DNA of 59,367 nucleotides from Betaproteobacteria bacterium (GTDB lineage: Bacteria; Pseudomonadota; Gammaproteobacteria; Burkholderiales; Nitrosomonadaceae), in assembly GCA_004356775.1 (NCBI GenBank), contig SMXG01000025.1, positions 1 through 59,367 of the forward strand, written 5' to 3'. The stretch's first letter is position 1. Each line of letters begins with the position of its first letter. The notes beneath the pieces are model-generated. The model made no database searches and had not been told where the DNA came from. It worked only from the letters and a program-made list of their open reading frames with translations. Both the position numbers and the translations under genes were made by a program. Positions 19,819 to 27,932 of the stretch are shown here, piece by piece.

Positions 19819-19832
19819 ACTTAGTGTGCTTC

Positions 19833-19867
19833 AAAAAAGCCGACGTGTTAATGCGTTGGCTTTTTTT
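19833..19867 (+). terminator. Rho-independent terminator after the cytochrome c gene
   Basis: A hairpin of AAAAAGCCGACG and CGTTGGCTTTTT with a TGTTAATG loop (one G-T pair), running into a stretch of seven T. The A-tract on the left makes it potentially bidirectional. It lies 15 bp after the stop codon. Confidence 0.9.
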
Positions 19868-19957
19868 GTTTTCTGCATGCAGGAAAGTAGAACAAAGAAT
19901 AATTATGCTATGTTGTAAAATTCCATTTTAGTGCCAGAACAAAATCAATTTGAAATT

Positions 19958-20719
19958 ATGGGTTGGTTTTTAACAAATCTAGTGAGTGCTTTCTTGTTAC
20001 CCCCACTGAACCTTATTGTTTTAGGCGCAGTGGGAGTACTGCTTTTCAAGAGTCGTCCGGTGCTAGGTAAATTTCTTCTGGTTGTTGCACTTACTCTGTT
20101 TTACATACTGTCTATTCCATTTGTTGCAGACACTGCGCTACAAACCCTGGAAACTTCAACTACACCTAACCTTGCCAATATCGATGTACAAGCTATCGTA
20201 GTACTAGGTAGCGGGACCTATTTCAAGGCCCCAGAATATGGTGGCCATACGGTAAGTCGGTACGGACTGGAACGCATTCGTTATGGAGCACACATGTATC
20301 GGAGCATAGGAAAACCATTATTAGTGACGGGAGGTGACCCGTTGGGCATTGGTTCTTCAGAAGCAGAACAGATGAAGTTAGTACTGGAAAACGATTTCCA
20401 TGTTCCGGTGAAATGGGTGGAGAATGTTTCAAATAATACTCGCGAAAATGCCTACAAAAGTTTTGCTGTCCTAAAAAGAGATAGGATTACCCATATTGCG
20501 TTGGTTACTCATGCTTGGCATATGCCAAGGGCGATTAGGGAGTTCGAGCAGGCTGGGTTCGAAGTTACACCTGCTTCTACCGCATATACCACCAGATACA
20601 AGACCGATCTGCTAGCATTTATTCCCACTGCTGGAGCATTGCTGAAAAGCAGGCTTTTTTTACATGAAATTATTGGAATCTTTTGGTATTGGTTAATCCC
20701 AGCTCCCAATCAACCTTAA
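19958..20719 (+). CDS. YdcF/ElyC family membrane protein (DUF218)
   Basis: A protein of 253 residues with two N-terminal membrane helices, then a DUF218 domain. Conserved pieces are VVLGSGTY, RLERIRYGA-like (GLERIRYGAHMY), LLVTGGDP, the acidic SSEAEQMK, and VTHAWHMPRA. ElyC is implicated in undecaprenyl-phosphate carrier metabolism and envelope integrity; DUF218 proteins more broadly have unknown chemistry. A GTG at 19931 would extend the protein by nine polar residues. I prefer the ATG, from which the hydrophobic segment begins directly. No clear ribosome site decides between them. Confidence 0.85.
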   Translation: MGWFLTNLVSAFLLPPLNLIVLGAVGVLLFKSRPVLGKFLLVVALTLFYILSIPFVADTALQTLETSTTPNLANIDVQAIVVLGSGTYFKAPEYGGHTVSRYGLERIRYGAHMYRSIGKPLLVTGGDPLGIGSSEAEQMKLVLENDFHVPVKWVENVSNNTRENAYKSFAVLKRDRITHIALVTHAWHMPRAIREFEQAGFEVTPASTAYTTRYKTDLLAFIPTAGALLKSRLFLHEIIGIFWYWLIPAPNQP

Positions 20720-20794
20720 AATCTTTGTCCTCTTAAGAGAAATACTGTTTTCAATATAAAATAATGCTTGGAAATCCACGAGCGAAGGATCGTC

Positions 20795-21211
20795 ATGAAA
20801 ATACGTATTAAATGGAATGATAGAACAAGTTTTCTGGGTGAAACGGAAGGGGGTCATACAGTGTTGATGGATGGTGCACCGGAATCGGGAGGCAGGAATC
20901 TTGGGTTGCGTCCAATGGAGTTAGTATTAATGGGAACCGGTGCTTGTACTGCTTCCGATGTGGTGATGATCTTAAAAAAAGGTCGTCAGGATATTAGCGA
21001 TTGCATGGTGGAAATCGAAGCAGAGCGAGCGACGGAAGACCCTAGAGTATTTATCCGCATCCATTTTCACTTTGTCTTGACTGGAAATAATTTGAAGTCT
21101 CAGCAGGTGGATCGAGCAATCAATTTATCTGCAGAAAAATATTGCTCAGCTTCAATCATGCTTGGAAAGACAGCAGAAATGACGCATGATTTTGAGATTG
21201 TGAAGAGATAA
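20795..21211 (+). CDS. OsmC-like (YhfA-type) redox protein
   Basis: A 138-residue OsmC/Ohr superfamily protein. It has the two conserved cysteines of the fold, Cys51 in GTGACTASD and Cys117 in EKYCSAS, which in the OsmC/Ohr families form the peroxide-reducing pair. The sequence is closer to the YhfA branch, whose substrate is not known. AAGGA lies seven bases before the ATG at 20795; an upstream TTG at 20768 has none. It ends ten bases from the convergent coq7. Confidence 0.88.
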   Translation: MKIRIKWNDRTSFLGETEGGHTVLMDGAPESGGRNLGLRPMELVLMGTGACTASDVVMILKKGRQDISDCMVEIEAERATEDPRVFIRIHFHFVLTGNNLKSQQVDRAINLSAEKYCSASIMLGKTAEMTHDFEIVKR

Positions 21212-21221
21212 AATCTTTTTG

Positions 21222-21848
21222 TTAAATCCAATATGTTGTCTGGGTCATTACTTTCGATCCCAACTTCATTGCTAGCTTAACTGGTTTTGGCAATTCTACG
21301 CCACCATGAGACATGGCAGTAGTGGCGTGGCCTCCCTCGTCAATTTGCATTTGTGCAACTATGGCACGACTTTTTTCGTCGTGGTGTGGTAAGCGTTGTA
21401 AGTGCCTTGCTAGATGGGCTTCTACTTGGCGTTCTGTTTCAGCAAGAAAACCTAGATTCCATTTGTCGCCAAGCATACCCGCTGCCGCGCCAATGGCGAA
21501 TGATCCGCTATACCATAGAGGATTCAGTAGGCTCTTACGTCCACCCAACTCTGCAATGCGTCGTTCAGTCCAGGCGAGATGCTCGGTCTCTTCGCATGCA
21601 GCCTGAGTTAAGTTTTGTTGTACTTTAGTGTCCCGCGCAGTGAGTGCCTGTCCTTGATATAGTGCTTGTGCACAAATCTCTCCGGTATGATTGATGCGCA
21701 TCAGAGCTGCGGATCTACTCTTTTCTGCATGGGTAAGTTCTGTTTCTGGAAAATCATTCCCAGGAACCGGGCGTATTGTTTGCGCAGGTGTCAGGAGCGT
21801 GCGTAGTGCGCTGTCAAAACAAATGATAAATTTTTCAATGCTCAACAT
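21222..21848 (-). CDS. coq7: Demethoxyubiquinone hydroxylase (Coq7/UbiM-independent diiron type)
   Basis: Membrane-associated diiron monooxygenase of ubiquinone synthesis, converting 2-octaprenyl-3-methyl-6-methoxy-1,4-benzoquinol to the hydroxylated form. It is used by many betaproteobacteria instead of UbiF. The 208-residue protein has the ferritin-like metal ligands: Glu57 in NHTGEI, Glu87 and His90 in CEETEH, a glutamate in [10 protein letters not shown], and DEGGHA near the C-terminus. All four helices of the fold are covered, so the gene looks complete. Confidence 0.94.
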   Translation of the reverse strand: MLSIEKFIICFDSALRTLLTPAQTIRPVPGNDFPETELTHAEKSRSAALMRINHTGEICAQALYQGQALTARDTKVQQNLTQAACEETEHLAWTERRIAELGGRKSLLNPLWYSGSFAIGAAAGMLGDKWNLGFLAETERQVEAHLARHLQRLPHHDEKSRAIVAQMQIDEGGHATTAMSHGGVELPKPVKLAMKLGSKVMTQTTYWI

Positions 21849-21873
21849 AAAGATTCCTGAATAGGCAACAGAG

Positions 21874-23178
21874 TTAAGATAGCATATTCATCTGCTGTGC
21901 CAATAGCGTTACCGGATGTAGTATTTCGATCTTCGGATTTGTATTTCGCAACGCATTAGAAAAATGCATTGTGCAGCCAACATTTGAAGTAACTAGGAAA
22001 CGTGTGTCACTATTGTTCAACGCAGTTATTTTATCGTTTAGGAGTGCTTTTGCCATTACCGGTTGATCGAGGAAATATGTTCCAGCAGCACCGCAGCACT
22101 GGTCATTACCAGCGAGTGGAGTAACTCGTGCTCCGGGAATACGTGTCAACAATGTGTAGGGATATTTCGAGCTGTGTAATACATTGCGCAAGGTACATGG
22201 ATCATGCACCATAATTTTATCTTGCAATGGAGCTATCTTTATATTACCCCATCCATCTGTAGTTGCCAGAAACTTGCTGATGTCCACCACCTTGGTGGAG
22301 AAATTAGAATGATACTCTACTAGTTGCGCGCCACAACCTGAGGCAGTAGTAATAATTGCGTGCAAATTTAGCCCATCAAACGCTGCTATATTCTGCTGTG
22401 CGAGTTGCGCCGCTGTTTTTGTATCACCTCCATGCTGATGCAGCGCGCCGCAGCATGTCTGTAGGGGTGGTACATGTACCGTGTAACCTAGGCGATTGAG
22501 CACGTATATCGAAGCATTGAGTGTTGCCACATCTGCAAGCCGTGCAACACATCCGAGAAATAAACCAACTTCGCCACATGGTTTTCCGATTGGAAAATAA
22601 ATCTTATTCCATGATTTAGCTACATCTGTTTTACTAGAGGAGGTACGAGGCATGGAGATATGAGGTAATAGTCTATTTAATGTGCCAAGTTTTGTTCTTT
22701 TTAGCAAGCTTGATTTATTCAACAATTCTTGCAAACCTAGTTTTTGGTAAAAACGTAAGAGTGAACGTAGCGTATCAAAACGTGTAGGTTTAACGATGAG
22801 TTCCCTTTCCACTAATAATCGCAGCCAAGACTTTTGAATTGTTGTTTTATCCTTCAATTGGGAAGGTGAAGATGTCGCGATCATGGCGCGTGTCTTGTCT
22901 ATCAGTTGCCCATAGGCTACATGGTTGGGGCAAACTACCTCACAGGATCGACAAGTGAGACAGCGATCCATGTGCTGGACAAAGCGTGAGTTCATTGGGA
23001 TGTGTCCACTGGCGACACCGCTCATTAGAGCTATACGTCCACGAGGTGAATCAGCTTCTGACAAGGTTATTCGGTAGGTAGGGCAGTGTGGCAAACACAG
23101 ACCACAGGAAACGCAGCGACTGGTTTCCGCAAGCAATGAATTAGAAAATGAATCAATAGGTTTTATGATTGTCCCCAA
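21874..23178 (-). CDS. GlcF-like (Fe-S)-binding protein, stand-alone
   Basis: A 434-residue protein with two [4Fe-4S] ferredoxin motifs, [11 protein letters not shown] (from Cys22) and [11 protein letters not shown] (from Cys73), followed by two cysteine-rich CCG domains (TCCGAL and QCCGAAGTY). This is the architecture of glycolate oxidase subunit GlcF and of D-lactate/heterodisulfide-reductase-like subunits. It is a paralogue of the true glcF at 49266-50528 but has no GlcD or GlcE partner next to it. The only possible N-terminal start is TTG, with a stop directly upstream and no good ribosome site. The electron donor partner is unknown. Confidence 0.88.
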   Translation of the reverse strand: MGTIIKPIDSFSNSLLAETSRCVSCGLCLPHCPTYRITLSEADSPRGRIALMSGVASGHIPMNSRFVQHMDRCLTCRSCEVVCPNHVAYGQLIDKTRAMIATSSPSQLKDKTTIQKSWLRLLVERELIVKPTRFDTLRSLLRFYQKLGLQELLNKSSLLKRTKLGTLNRLLPHISMPRTSSSKTDVAKSWNKIYFPIGKPCGEVGLFLGCVARLADVATLNASIYVLNRLGYTVHVPPLQTCCGALHQHGGDTKTAAQLAQQNIAAFDGLNLHAIITTASGCGAQLVEYHSNFSTKVVDISKFLATTDGWGNIKIAPLQDKIMVHDPCTLRNVLHSSKYPYTLLTRIPGARVTPLAGNDQCCGAAGTYFLDQPVMAKALLNDKITALNNSDTRFLVTSNVGCTMHFSNALRNTNPKIEILHPVTLLAQQMNMLS

Positions 23179-23646
23179 TTAAAGAGAAAGGAATGAAACC
23201 AAGTTTGGTCAGAGCCATAAGTATATGTAAAGTCTACCCGCAAACAGACTCAAAGTGTATAGGAGCATACGATACAATTTCAAAATAGAGCTTCATGACA
23301 TAATTTCTTGCGTTCCAAAGATTTCCTGATGGAGATTAATGTAGAAAAGTAAAAGATTTTTTACAGAATAACTAGCGTTATTAAGTCCAGGGTTAATCCG
23401 TAAACTAATAAATTTGTACTCAATACAAATGACTATTCTTTAAACTTCTTTGAACATGATGCACCCTTAGGGATTTGTATATATATCCTTGTATGCGCTC
23501 CCCATCCGCAAATAAGCACATTTTTTAGTAGGAATATGTCGACATTATATGTAGGGATTGATTTTCTGCACAGTTGCAAAGTTAATTCATGTTCGTATTA
23601 CTAATTTAAGTCTTCTGCCATTAAGTTTGATGATAATATCTTCATC
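23179..23646. other. Intergenic region upstream of rnpB
   Basis: About 470 AT-rich bases. I see no gene with a ribosome site and plausible composition, apart from a 22-codon frame at 23537 that I do not accept. The end nearest rnpB must contain the rnpB promoter. Confidence 0.5.
23606..23637 (+). promoter_or_regulatory. Candidate rnpB promoter
   Basis: GATAAT at 23632-23637 is a good -10 box, ten bases before the likely 5' end of RNase P RNA. The best -35 match, TTAAGT at 23606-23611, is weak and spaced 20 bp away, so the -35 assignment is uncertain. Confidence 0.35.
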
Positions 23647-23945
23647 GAAGCTGGCTAGGCAGTCGCTGCCTCTTTTTCAGTAATGAAAAATTGGGAGAGG
23701 AAAGTCCGGGCTCCATAGAGCGGGATGCCGGTTAATAGCCGGCCGCCGTGAGGCGAGGAATAGGGCCACAGAGACGAGCGTATTAAGTTACGGTGAAACG
23801 CGGTAACCTCCATCCGGAGCAAGACCAAATAGGCAGACTATGACGTTGCTCGCTGAGTCTGCGGGTAGGTTGCTTGAGCGCACGAGTAACCGTGTGCCTA
23901 GAGGAATGACTGTCCACGACAGAACCCGGCTTATCGGCCAGCTTC
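23647..23945 (+). ncRNA. rnpB: RNase P RNA, bacterial class A
   Basis: Catalytic RNA of the ribozyme that removes 5' leaders from tRNA precursors. The terminal stem P1 pairs GAAGCTGG at the 5' end with CCAGCTTC at the 3' end. Conserved core elements are all in order: GAGGAAAGTCCGGGCTCC, then AGGGCCACAGAGACGAG, then GGTGAAACGCGGTAACCTCC, and near the end ACAGAACCCGGCTTATCGG. The length of about 299 bases is usual for a betaproteobacterial molecule. It sits between the GlcF-like gene (opposite strand) and mraZ. Confidence 0.96.
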
Positions 23946-23953
23946 TTTTATTT

Positions 23954-24016
23954 TTGAATAAAAACAAGCTTTACAGCTGAATCAGCCACATTGGTTCAGT
24001 TGTGGTGCTTATTCAA
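23954..24016 (+). terminator. Long hairpin just after rnpB
   Basis: The arms TTGAATAA (23954-23961) and TTATTCAA (24009-24016) match exactly. Inside them AAGC pairs with GCTT, and ACAGCTGAATCAG pairs with TTGGTTCAGTTGT with G-T pairs. There is no U-tract afterwards, so it may be a processing or Rho-assisted end rather than a standard terminator. Confidence 0.5.
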
Positions 24017-24325
24017 TAAAATCCTGCATTATTTATCTCCTTTAGTTTTTTATTTTCCTTGCTTCCAATCAATGTTTCACGAAGTAGTAAATTACTTTAA
24101 ATAAGATCCCTATCTCATTTATTTATATAATGTATTCCTACACACAAAGAAGTTTCTTCGAGTTCTCCCTTAAGTCTTTGTCAGATAAACAAAAATTCCG
24201 TATTTTCCGCTTGACTTGACTATATTTTTTAATTACAGTGGGCATTAGTGGAGAAAAGTGGGAAAAATTATGGGCTTAAATTGAGTCAAAGGCCCTGAAT
24301 TTTCTTTAGAAAACAAAGGGGAAAT
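24017..24325 (+). other. Leader region of the division and cell-wall cluster
   Basis: About 310 AT-rich bases. The first 190 show nothing I can name. The last 115 hold the mraZ promoter and the TGGG boxes listed separately. No coding frame is supported. Confidence 0.6.
24211..24275 (+). promoter_or_regulatory. mraZ promoter with MraZ-type operator boxes
   Basis: TTGACT (24211-24216) and TACAGT (24234-24239) are 17 bp apart and make a plausible sigma-70 promoter. From its -10 box on, TGGGC (24239), TGGAG (24249) and TGGGA (24259) start exactly 10 bp apart, and TGGGC follows at 24271. MraZ of E. coli binds repeats of TGGGN separated by five bases next to its promoter. The same layout here suggests that MraZ represses its own cluster. 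Confidence 0.7.
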
Positions 24326-24772
24326 ATGTTTCGTGGTGTCACTCAACTTAGTCTTGACAACAAGGGAAGGCTCGCAATACCTACGAAGTATCGCGATAGC
24401 CTAATAGCCTATTGTGCAGGCCATCTGGTTGTTACTGTAGACCCAGCTAAGTGTTTGCTGGTTTATCCCCAACCGGCTTGGGAGCCGATAGAACAGAAAC
24501 TTAATAGTCTTTCCAGTTTCAATCCACAAACCCGTAGTTTGCAACGTCTTCTCGTTGGTAACGCCAGCGATGTAGAGATGGACAGTGCTGGGCGCATTTT
24601 GGTGCCGCCTCCTTTGCGTCAGTTCGCAGGCCTGACCAAGAATGTGGTGCTAGTCGGACAGGGCGCGAAACTCGAATTATGGGAAGAGGAAAAATGGAAC
24701 CAGCAAATTGAAAATTCTCTGGTATTTAAAGACGGCAGCATTCCATCTGAACTTGATGGTTTCTCGCTTTGA
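24326..24772 (+). CDS. mraZ: Transcriptional regulator MraZ
   Basis: A 148-residue protein made of two SpoVT/AbrB-like repeats. Each carries the DNA-binding D-x-x-x-R signature: LDNKGRLAIP (11-15) and MDSAGRILVP (86-90). MraZ forms a ring-shaped multimer that binds TGGG repeats upstream of itself and, where tested, represses the dcw cluster. AAAGGGG lies just before the ATG. It is the first gene of the cluster, 21 bp before rsmH. Confidence 0.96.
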   Translation: MFRGVTQLSLDNKGRLAIPTKYRDSLIAYCAGHLVVTVDPAKCLLVYPQPAWEPIEQKLNSLSSFNPQTRSLQRLLVGNASDVEMDSAGRILVPPPLRQFAGLTKNVVLVGQGAKLELWEEEKWNQQIENSLVFKDGSIPSELDGFSL

Positions 24773-24793
24773 TGTTGTGACGATGACACTCAT

Positions 24794-25729
24794 ATGCATA
24801 TCTCGGTTTTGCTGCATGAGGCAGTGGATGCGCTGGAAATTAAACCAGACGGAATTTACGTAGACGGTACTTTTGGTTATGGCGGCCACAGCCGCTTGAT
24901 ATTAGAAAGGTTGGGAAAAGATGGCAGGCTGATTGCATTTGACAGGGATCTATCCGCTGTAACTGAGGGACGGACTGTCGAGGATGCCTGTTTTCATATT
25001 GTACATAGCAGATTTTCTCGAATACAGCAAGAGCTGCAGAAGTTGGGAGTGAGTCGGGTGGATGGGGTATTGCTAGACTTGGGGGTGTCTTCACCACAAC
25101 TTGAAGAAGCATCGCGAGGATTCAGTTTCCGCCTAAATGGGCCACTTGATATGCGCATGGATACGAGCCAGGGGCAGACTGCTACAGAATGGATTGCTTC
25201 TGTTTCTGAAGATCATTTGAAAGAGGTGATAAAAAACTATGGGGAAGAACGATTTGCTAAACAAATCGCAAGAGCAGTTGTAGCGACAAGATCGCGGCAG
25301 CCTATCGTTACCACACTTCAACTTGCCGAGATCGTGGCAACGGCCGTACGCTCACGTAAGCAAAATCATAATCCGGCGACGCGCACTTTTCAGGCCATAC
25401 GGATTTATCTCAATCAGGAGCTTGATGAGTTGTCGCTGAGCTTGCCTCAATGTGTGGAGCTATTGAACCCACGTGGGCGGCTGGTAATCATTAGCTTTCA
25501 CTCACTAGAGGACCGGTTAGTTAAGCGTTTTATGCGCGCAGTAGCAAACCCCGACATGTTGCCTCGCAGATTACCAATACGGAACAAAGAAATGCGGTGT
25601 CTTAGCAGTCATAAACTACGATTAGTTGGGAAGGCAGTACGTCCTAGAGAAAACGAGGTAGCTGTTAATCCACGGGCTAGAAGTGCAGTGATGCGGGTAG
25701 CAGAACGGGTAGAACCCGGTGGTTTTTAG
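24794..25729 (+). CDS. rsmH: 16S rRNA (cytosine1402-N4)-methyltransferase
   Basis: SAM-dependent enzyme that methylates N4 of C1402 in the ribosomal P site (formerly MraW). The 311-residue protein opens with HISVLLHEAVDAL, has the SAM loop VDGTFGYGGHS at about 23-33, and the family motifs DLGVSSPQ and FHSLEDR. The length is standard. No strong ribosome site precedes the ATG, so translation may depend on mraZ read-through or on the structure of the 21-bp spacer. Confidence 0.95.
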   Translation: MHISVLLHEAVDALEIKPDGIYVDGTFGYGGHSRLILERLGKDGRLIAFDRDLSAVTEGRTVEDACFHIVHSRFSRIQQELQKLGVSRVDGVLLDLGVSSPQLEEASRGFSFRLNGPLDMRMDTSQGQTATEWIASVSEDHLKEVIKNYGEERFAKQIARAVVATRSRQPIVTTLQLAEIVATAVRSRKQNHNPATRTFQAIRIYLNQELDELSLSLPQCVELLNPRGRLVIISFHSLEDRLVKRFMRAVANPDMLPRRLPIRNKEMRCLSSHKLRLVGKAVRPRENEVAVNPRARSAVMRVAERVEPGGF

Positions 25730-25770
25730 ATTCGAGTAAATCTCTGTTGCTTTTAAGAGGAGAGAAGGCG

Positions 25771-25875
25771 ATGAAACAAAGAGCACAAGAAGTATTACTA
25801 GTTTTGGTTATCGCTATCATTAGTGTAACAGCCGCGCTTTTTATTGCACAAACTAGTAAATCTTGGTGGTTATAG
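25771..25875 (+). CDS. 34-residue single-pass membrane peptide between rsmH and ftsL
   Basis: A short frame starting MKQRAQEVLLV. It has a very good ribosome site (GAGGAGAG with the ATG about nine bases on), a positively charged start, one hydrophobic helix of about 20 residues, and a WW pair before the stop. It is 41 bp after rsmH and ends 30 bp before the preferred ftsL start, in the same direction. I recognise no family. It is too short for domain evidence, but the ribosome site and the clean membrane-peptide design favour a real gene. Confidence 0.5.
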   Translation: MKQRAQEVLLVLVIAIISVTAALFIAQTSKSWWL

Positions 25876-25905
25876 GGGTTTATGACATGGTTAATAGGAG
25901 CTGAA

Positions 25906-26211
25906 GTGACCAGATTGAACATTCTTCTGACCCTGATCGTCATCGCCTGTGCGTTGAGTGTTGTGACTTCACATCACAAAGTACGCAAGCTTTTTATGGA
26001 ACTGGAAAAAAAGCAGGAACGAACAAGACAACTGGCAGTAGAGTGGGGGCAGTTGCAGCTTGAACAAAGCACTTGGGCGATGCGCGCACGTGTTGAAAAA
26101 ATTGCTACCAAGCAGTTGCTTATGAGAGTTCCAGATGTATCACAAATTCAAGTTATCTCATTAACAGGCCCCAACATTTCAATTAGTTCTGTGGATGAGC
26201 AAGAATTATGA
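25906..26211 (+). CDS. ftsL: Cell division protein FtsL
   Basis: Bitopic divisome protein that with FtsB and FtsQ relays the activation signal to FtsI/FtsW. The product (101 residues from the GTG) has a short cytoplasmic start MTRLN, a membrane helix at about 4-22, and a coiled-coil periplasmic part (KLFMELEKKQERTRQLAVEWGQ). I choose the GTG at 25906 because AGGAG lies five bases before it and the family starts this way. An ATG at 25882 gives 109 residues. Its last bases overlap ftsI by ATGA. Confidence 0.9.
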   Translation: MTRLNILLTLIVIACALSVVTSHHKVRKLFMELEKKQERTRQLAVEWGQLQLEQSTWAMRARVEKIATKQLLMRVPDVSQIQVISLTGPNISISSVDEQEL

Positions 26212-27932
26212 CTCACAATCCAATACCTTATATTGTTTTGCCCGCATGGCGTTCACGCATACTAGGTGTGTTTCTATTGCTGAGTTTTCTCGGATTGGTA
26301 GTACGCGCTATCTACTTACAGGGAATGCACAGTGATTTTCTGCAGCAGAAAGGTGAGTTGCGTTATAGCCGTGTGATTGAGATAAGTGCGCATCGCGGAA
26401 TGATCACGGACCGTCATGGTGAGCCTCTTGCAATCAGTACACCGGTTGAATCGGTGTGGGCGAGTCCGCGTGACATGGATGCAACGCCTGTGCAATTAAA
26501 GAAATTGGCAAATTTGATCGGGATGGATGTCGTAGAAGTTCGCAAACGTATCAGTAATCAACAGCGCGATTTTGTTTATCTGAGGCGTCATTTGCCACCG
26601 GATATAACGGCTAAAGTGGTCGAACTCGATATTCCAGGTATATATCTTAAGCGTGAATTTCGTCGATATTATCCGACAGGTGAGTTAACGGCTCACATGC
26701 TTGGTTTTACCGATATAGACGACAATGGGCAAGAAGGAATCGAATTAGGGTGGCAGGACACTTTGGCTGGCAAGTCTGGCAGTCGTCGTGTCATCAAAGA
26801 CCGCAAGGGACGTATTGTTGAGGATGTCGAAAGTATCCTTGAACCTAAGCCAGGGCAGGACATAGCTTTATCCATTGATAGCAAAATCCAGTATCTTGCT
26901 TATCGAGAATTGAAGCGGGCTATGGAAATTCATAAAGCTAAGGCTGGCGAAATAGTGGTTTTGGATACGCAGACGGGAGAAGTTCTGGCATTAGCCAACC
27001 TGCCAACATACAACCCCAACAACCGGATAAAAACAAACAGTGGAAGAGCTCGTAATCGGGTTTTAACCGACGTATTTGAGCCTGGTTCGACTCTGAAGCC
27101 GTTCACAATAGCGTCTGCACTGGAAGCAGGTGGGATCAAGCCTGATACGATCTTTCAGACTGCGCCTGGAACTCTGACTATTGGTAAGGCAACGATAAGT
27201 GACTCACATAGAGAAGGTTTTCTGACAGTAGCACAGGTAATTCAAAAATCCAGCAATGTTGGTGCTGCGAAAATTGCCTTGACACTACAGCCACAAACGC
27301 TATGGGAAACTTTCAGTCGCTCCGGTTTCGGCGCATCTACTGGCTCTGGATTTCCTGGAGAAGTTAATGGAAAGCTTCGTCCGTATCAAACTTGGCGTCC
27401 TATTGAGCAAGCCACCATGTCATTTGGCTATGGTATTTCAGTGAATCTACTCCAGCTTGCACGTGCTTACACTCTATTTTCCGAAGAGGGTAAATTGAAA
27501 CCAGTGTCTCTGCTAAAGGTCAATAAACCTGTGGTAGGTGTACAAGTGATTTCACGTGATACCGCTCTTGCTGTGAGCAAAATGTTGGAGATGGTGGTGC
27601 GGCCCGGTGGAACTGCACCGCTCGCACAAATTAGCGGTTATCGGGTGGCAGGTAAGACTGGCACTTCACACAAGATAAAAGGTAACGGTTATGCAAAAGA
27701 CAAATACATAGCTACATTTGTAGGCTACGCACCAGTTTCTAAACCGCGTCTAATCATTGCAGTGATGCTAGATGAACCTTCGGCCGGACAATATTTCGGT
27801 GGTACGGTAGCGGCGCCTGTTTTTAGTCAGGTTATGGCCGGTGCTTTAAGAATTTTGAATGTACCTCATGACGCACCCATTGACAACTTAGTCTTGTCTC
27901 CAGCGGCACTCAAGTTAAAAGGTGATGTATGA
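26208..27932 (+). CDS. ftsI: Penicillin-binding protein 3 (division transpeptidase FtsI)
   Basis: Septal DD-transpeptidase anchored by an N-terminal membrane helix (about residues 16-36). The 574-residue protein has the dimerisation domain with RGMITDRHGEPLA and the transpeptidase motifs: the nucleophile Ser294 in GSTLKPF (SxxK), SSN at 348-350, and KTGT at 483-486. All three are intact. It starts within the ftsL stop (ATGA) and itself overlaps murE by ATGA, so the three are translationally coupled. Confidence 0.96.
   Translation: MTHNPIPYIVLPAWRSRILGVFLLLSFLGLVVRAIYLQGMHSDFLQQKGELRYSRVIEISAHRGMITDRHGEPLAISTPVESVWASPRDMDATPVQLKKLANLIGMDVVEVRKRISNQQRDFVYLRRHLPPDITAKVVELDIPGIYLKREFRRYYPTGELTAHMLGFTDIDDNGQEGIELGWQDTLAGKSGSRRVIKDRKGRIVEDVESILEPKPGQDIALSIDSKIQYLAYRELKRAMEIHKAKAGEIVVLDTQTGEVLALANLPTYNPNNRIKTNSGRARNRVLTDVFEPGSTLKPFTIASALEAGGIKPDTIFQTAPGTLTIGKATISDSHREGFLTVAQVIQKSSNVGAAKIALTLQPQTLWETFSRSGFGASTGSGFPGEVNGKLRPYQTWRPIEQATMSFGYGISVNLLQLARAYTLFSEEGKLKPVSLLKVNKPVVGVQVISRDTALAVSKMLEMVVRPGGTAPLAQISGYRVAGKTGTSHKIKGNGYAKDKYIATFVGYAPVSKPRLIIAVMLDEPSAGQYFGGTVAAPVFSQVMAGALRILNVPHDAPIDNLVLSPAALKLKGDV

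Noticed and set aside
20556-20570. GGTTCGAAGT as a possible tRNA T-loop
   Set aside because: It lies within the YdcF-like coding frame and no cloverleaf can be built around it.
23537-23605. Plus-strand frame beginning MSTLYVGID, like the start of IS110-type transposases
   Set aside because: Only nine residues agree, the frame stops after 22 codons and no other part of a transposase is present.
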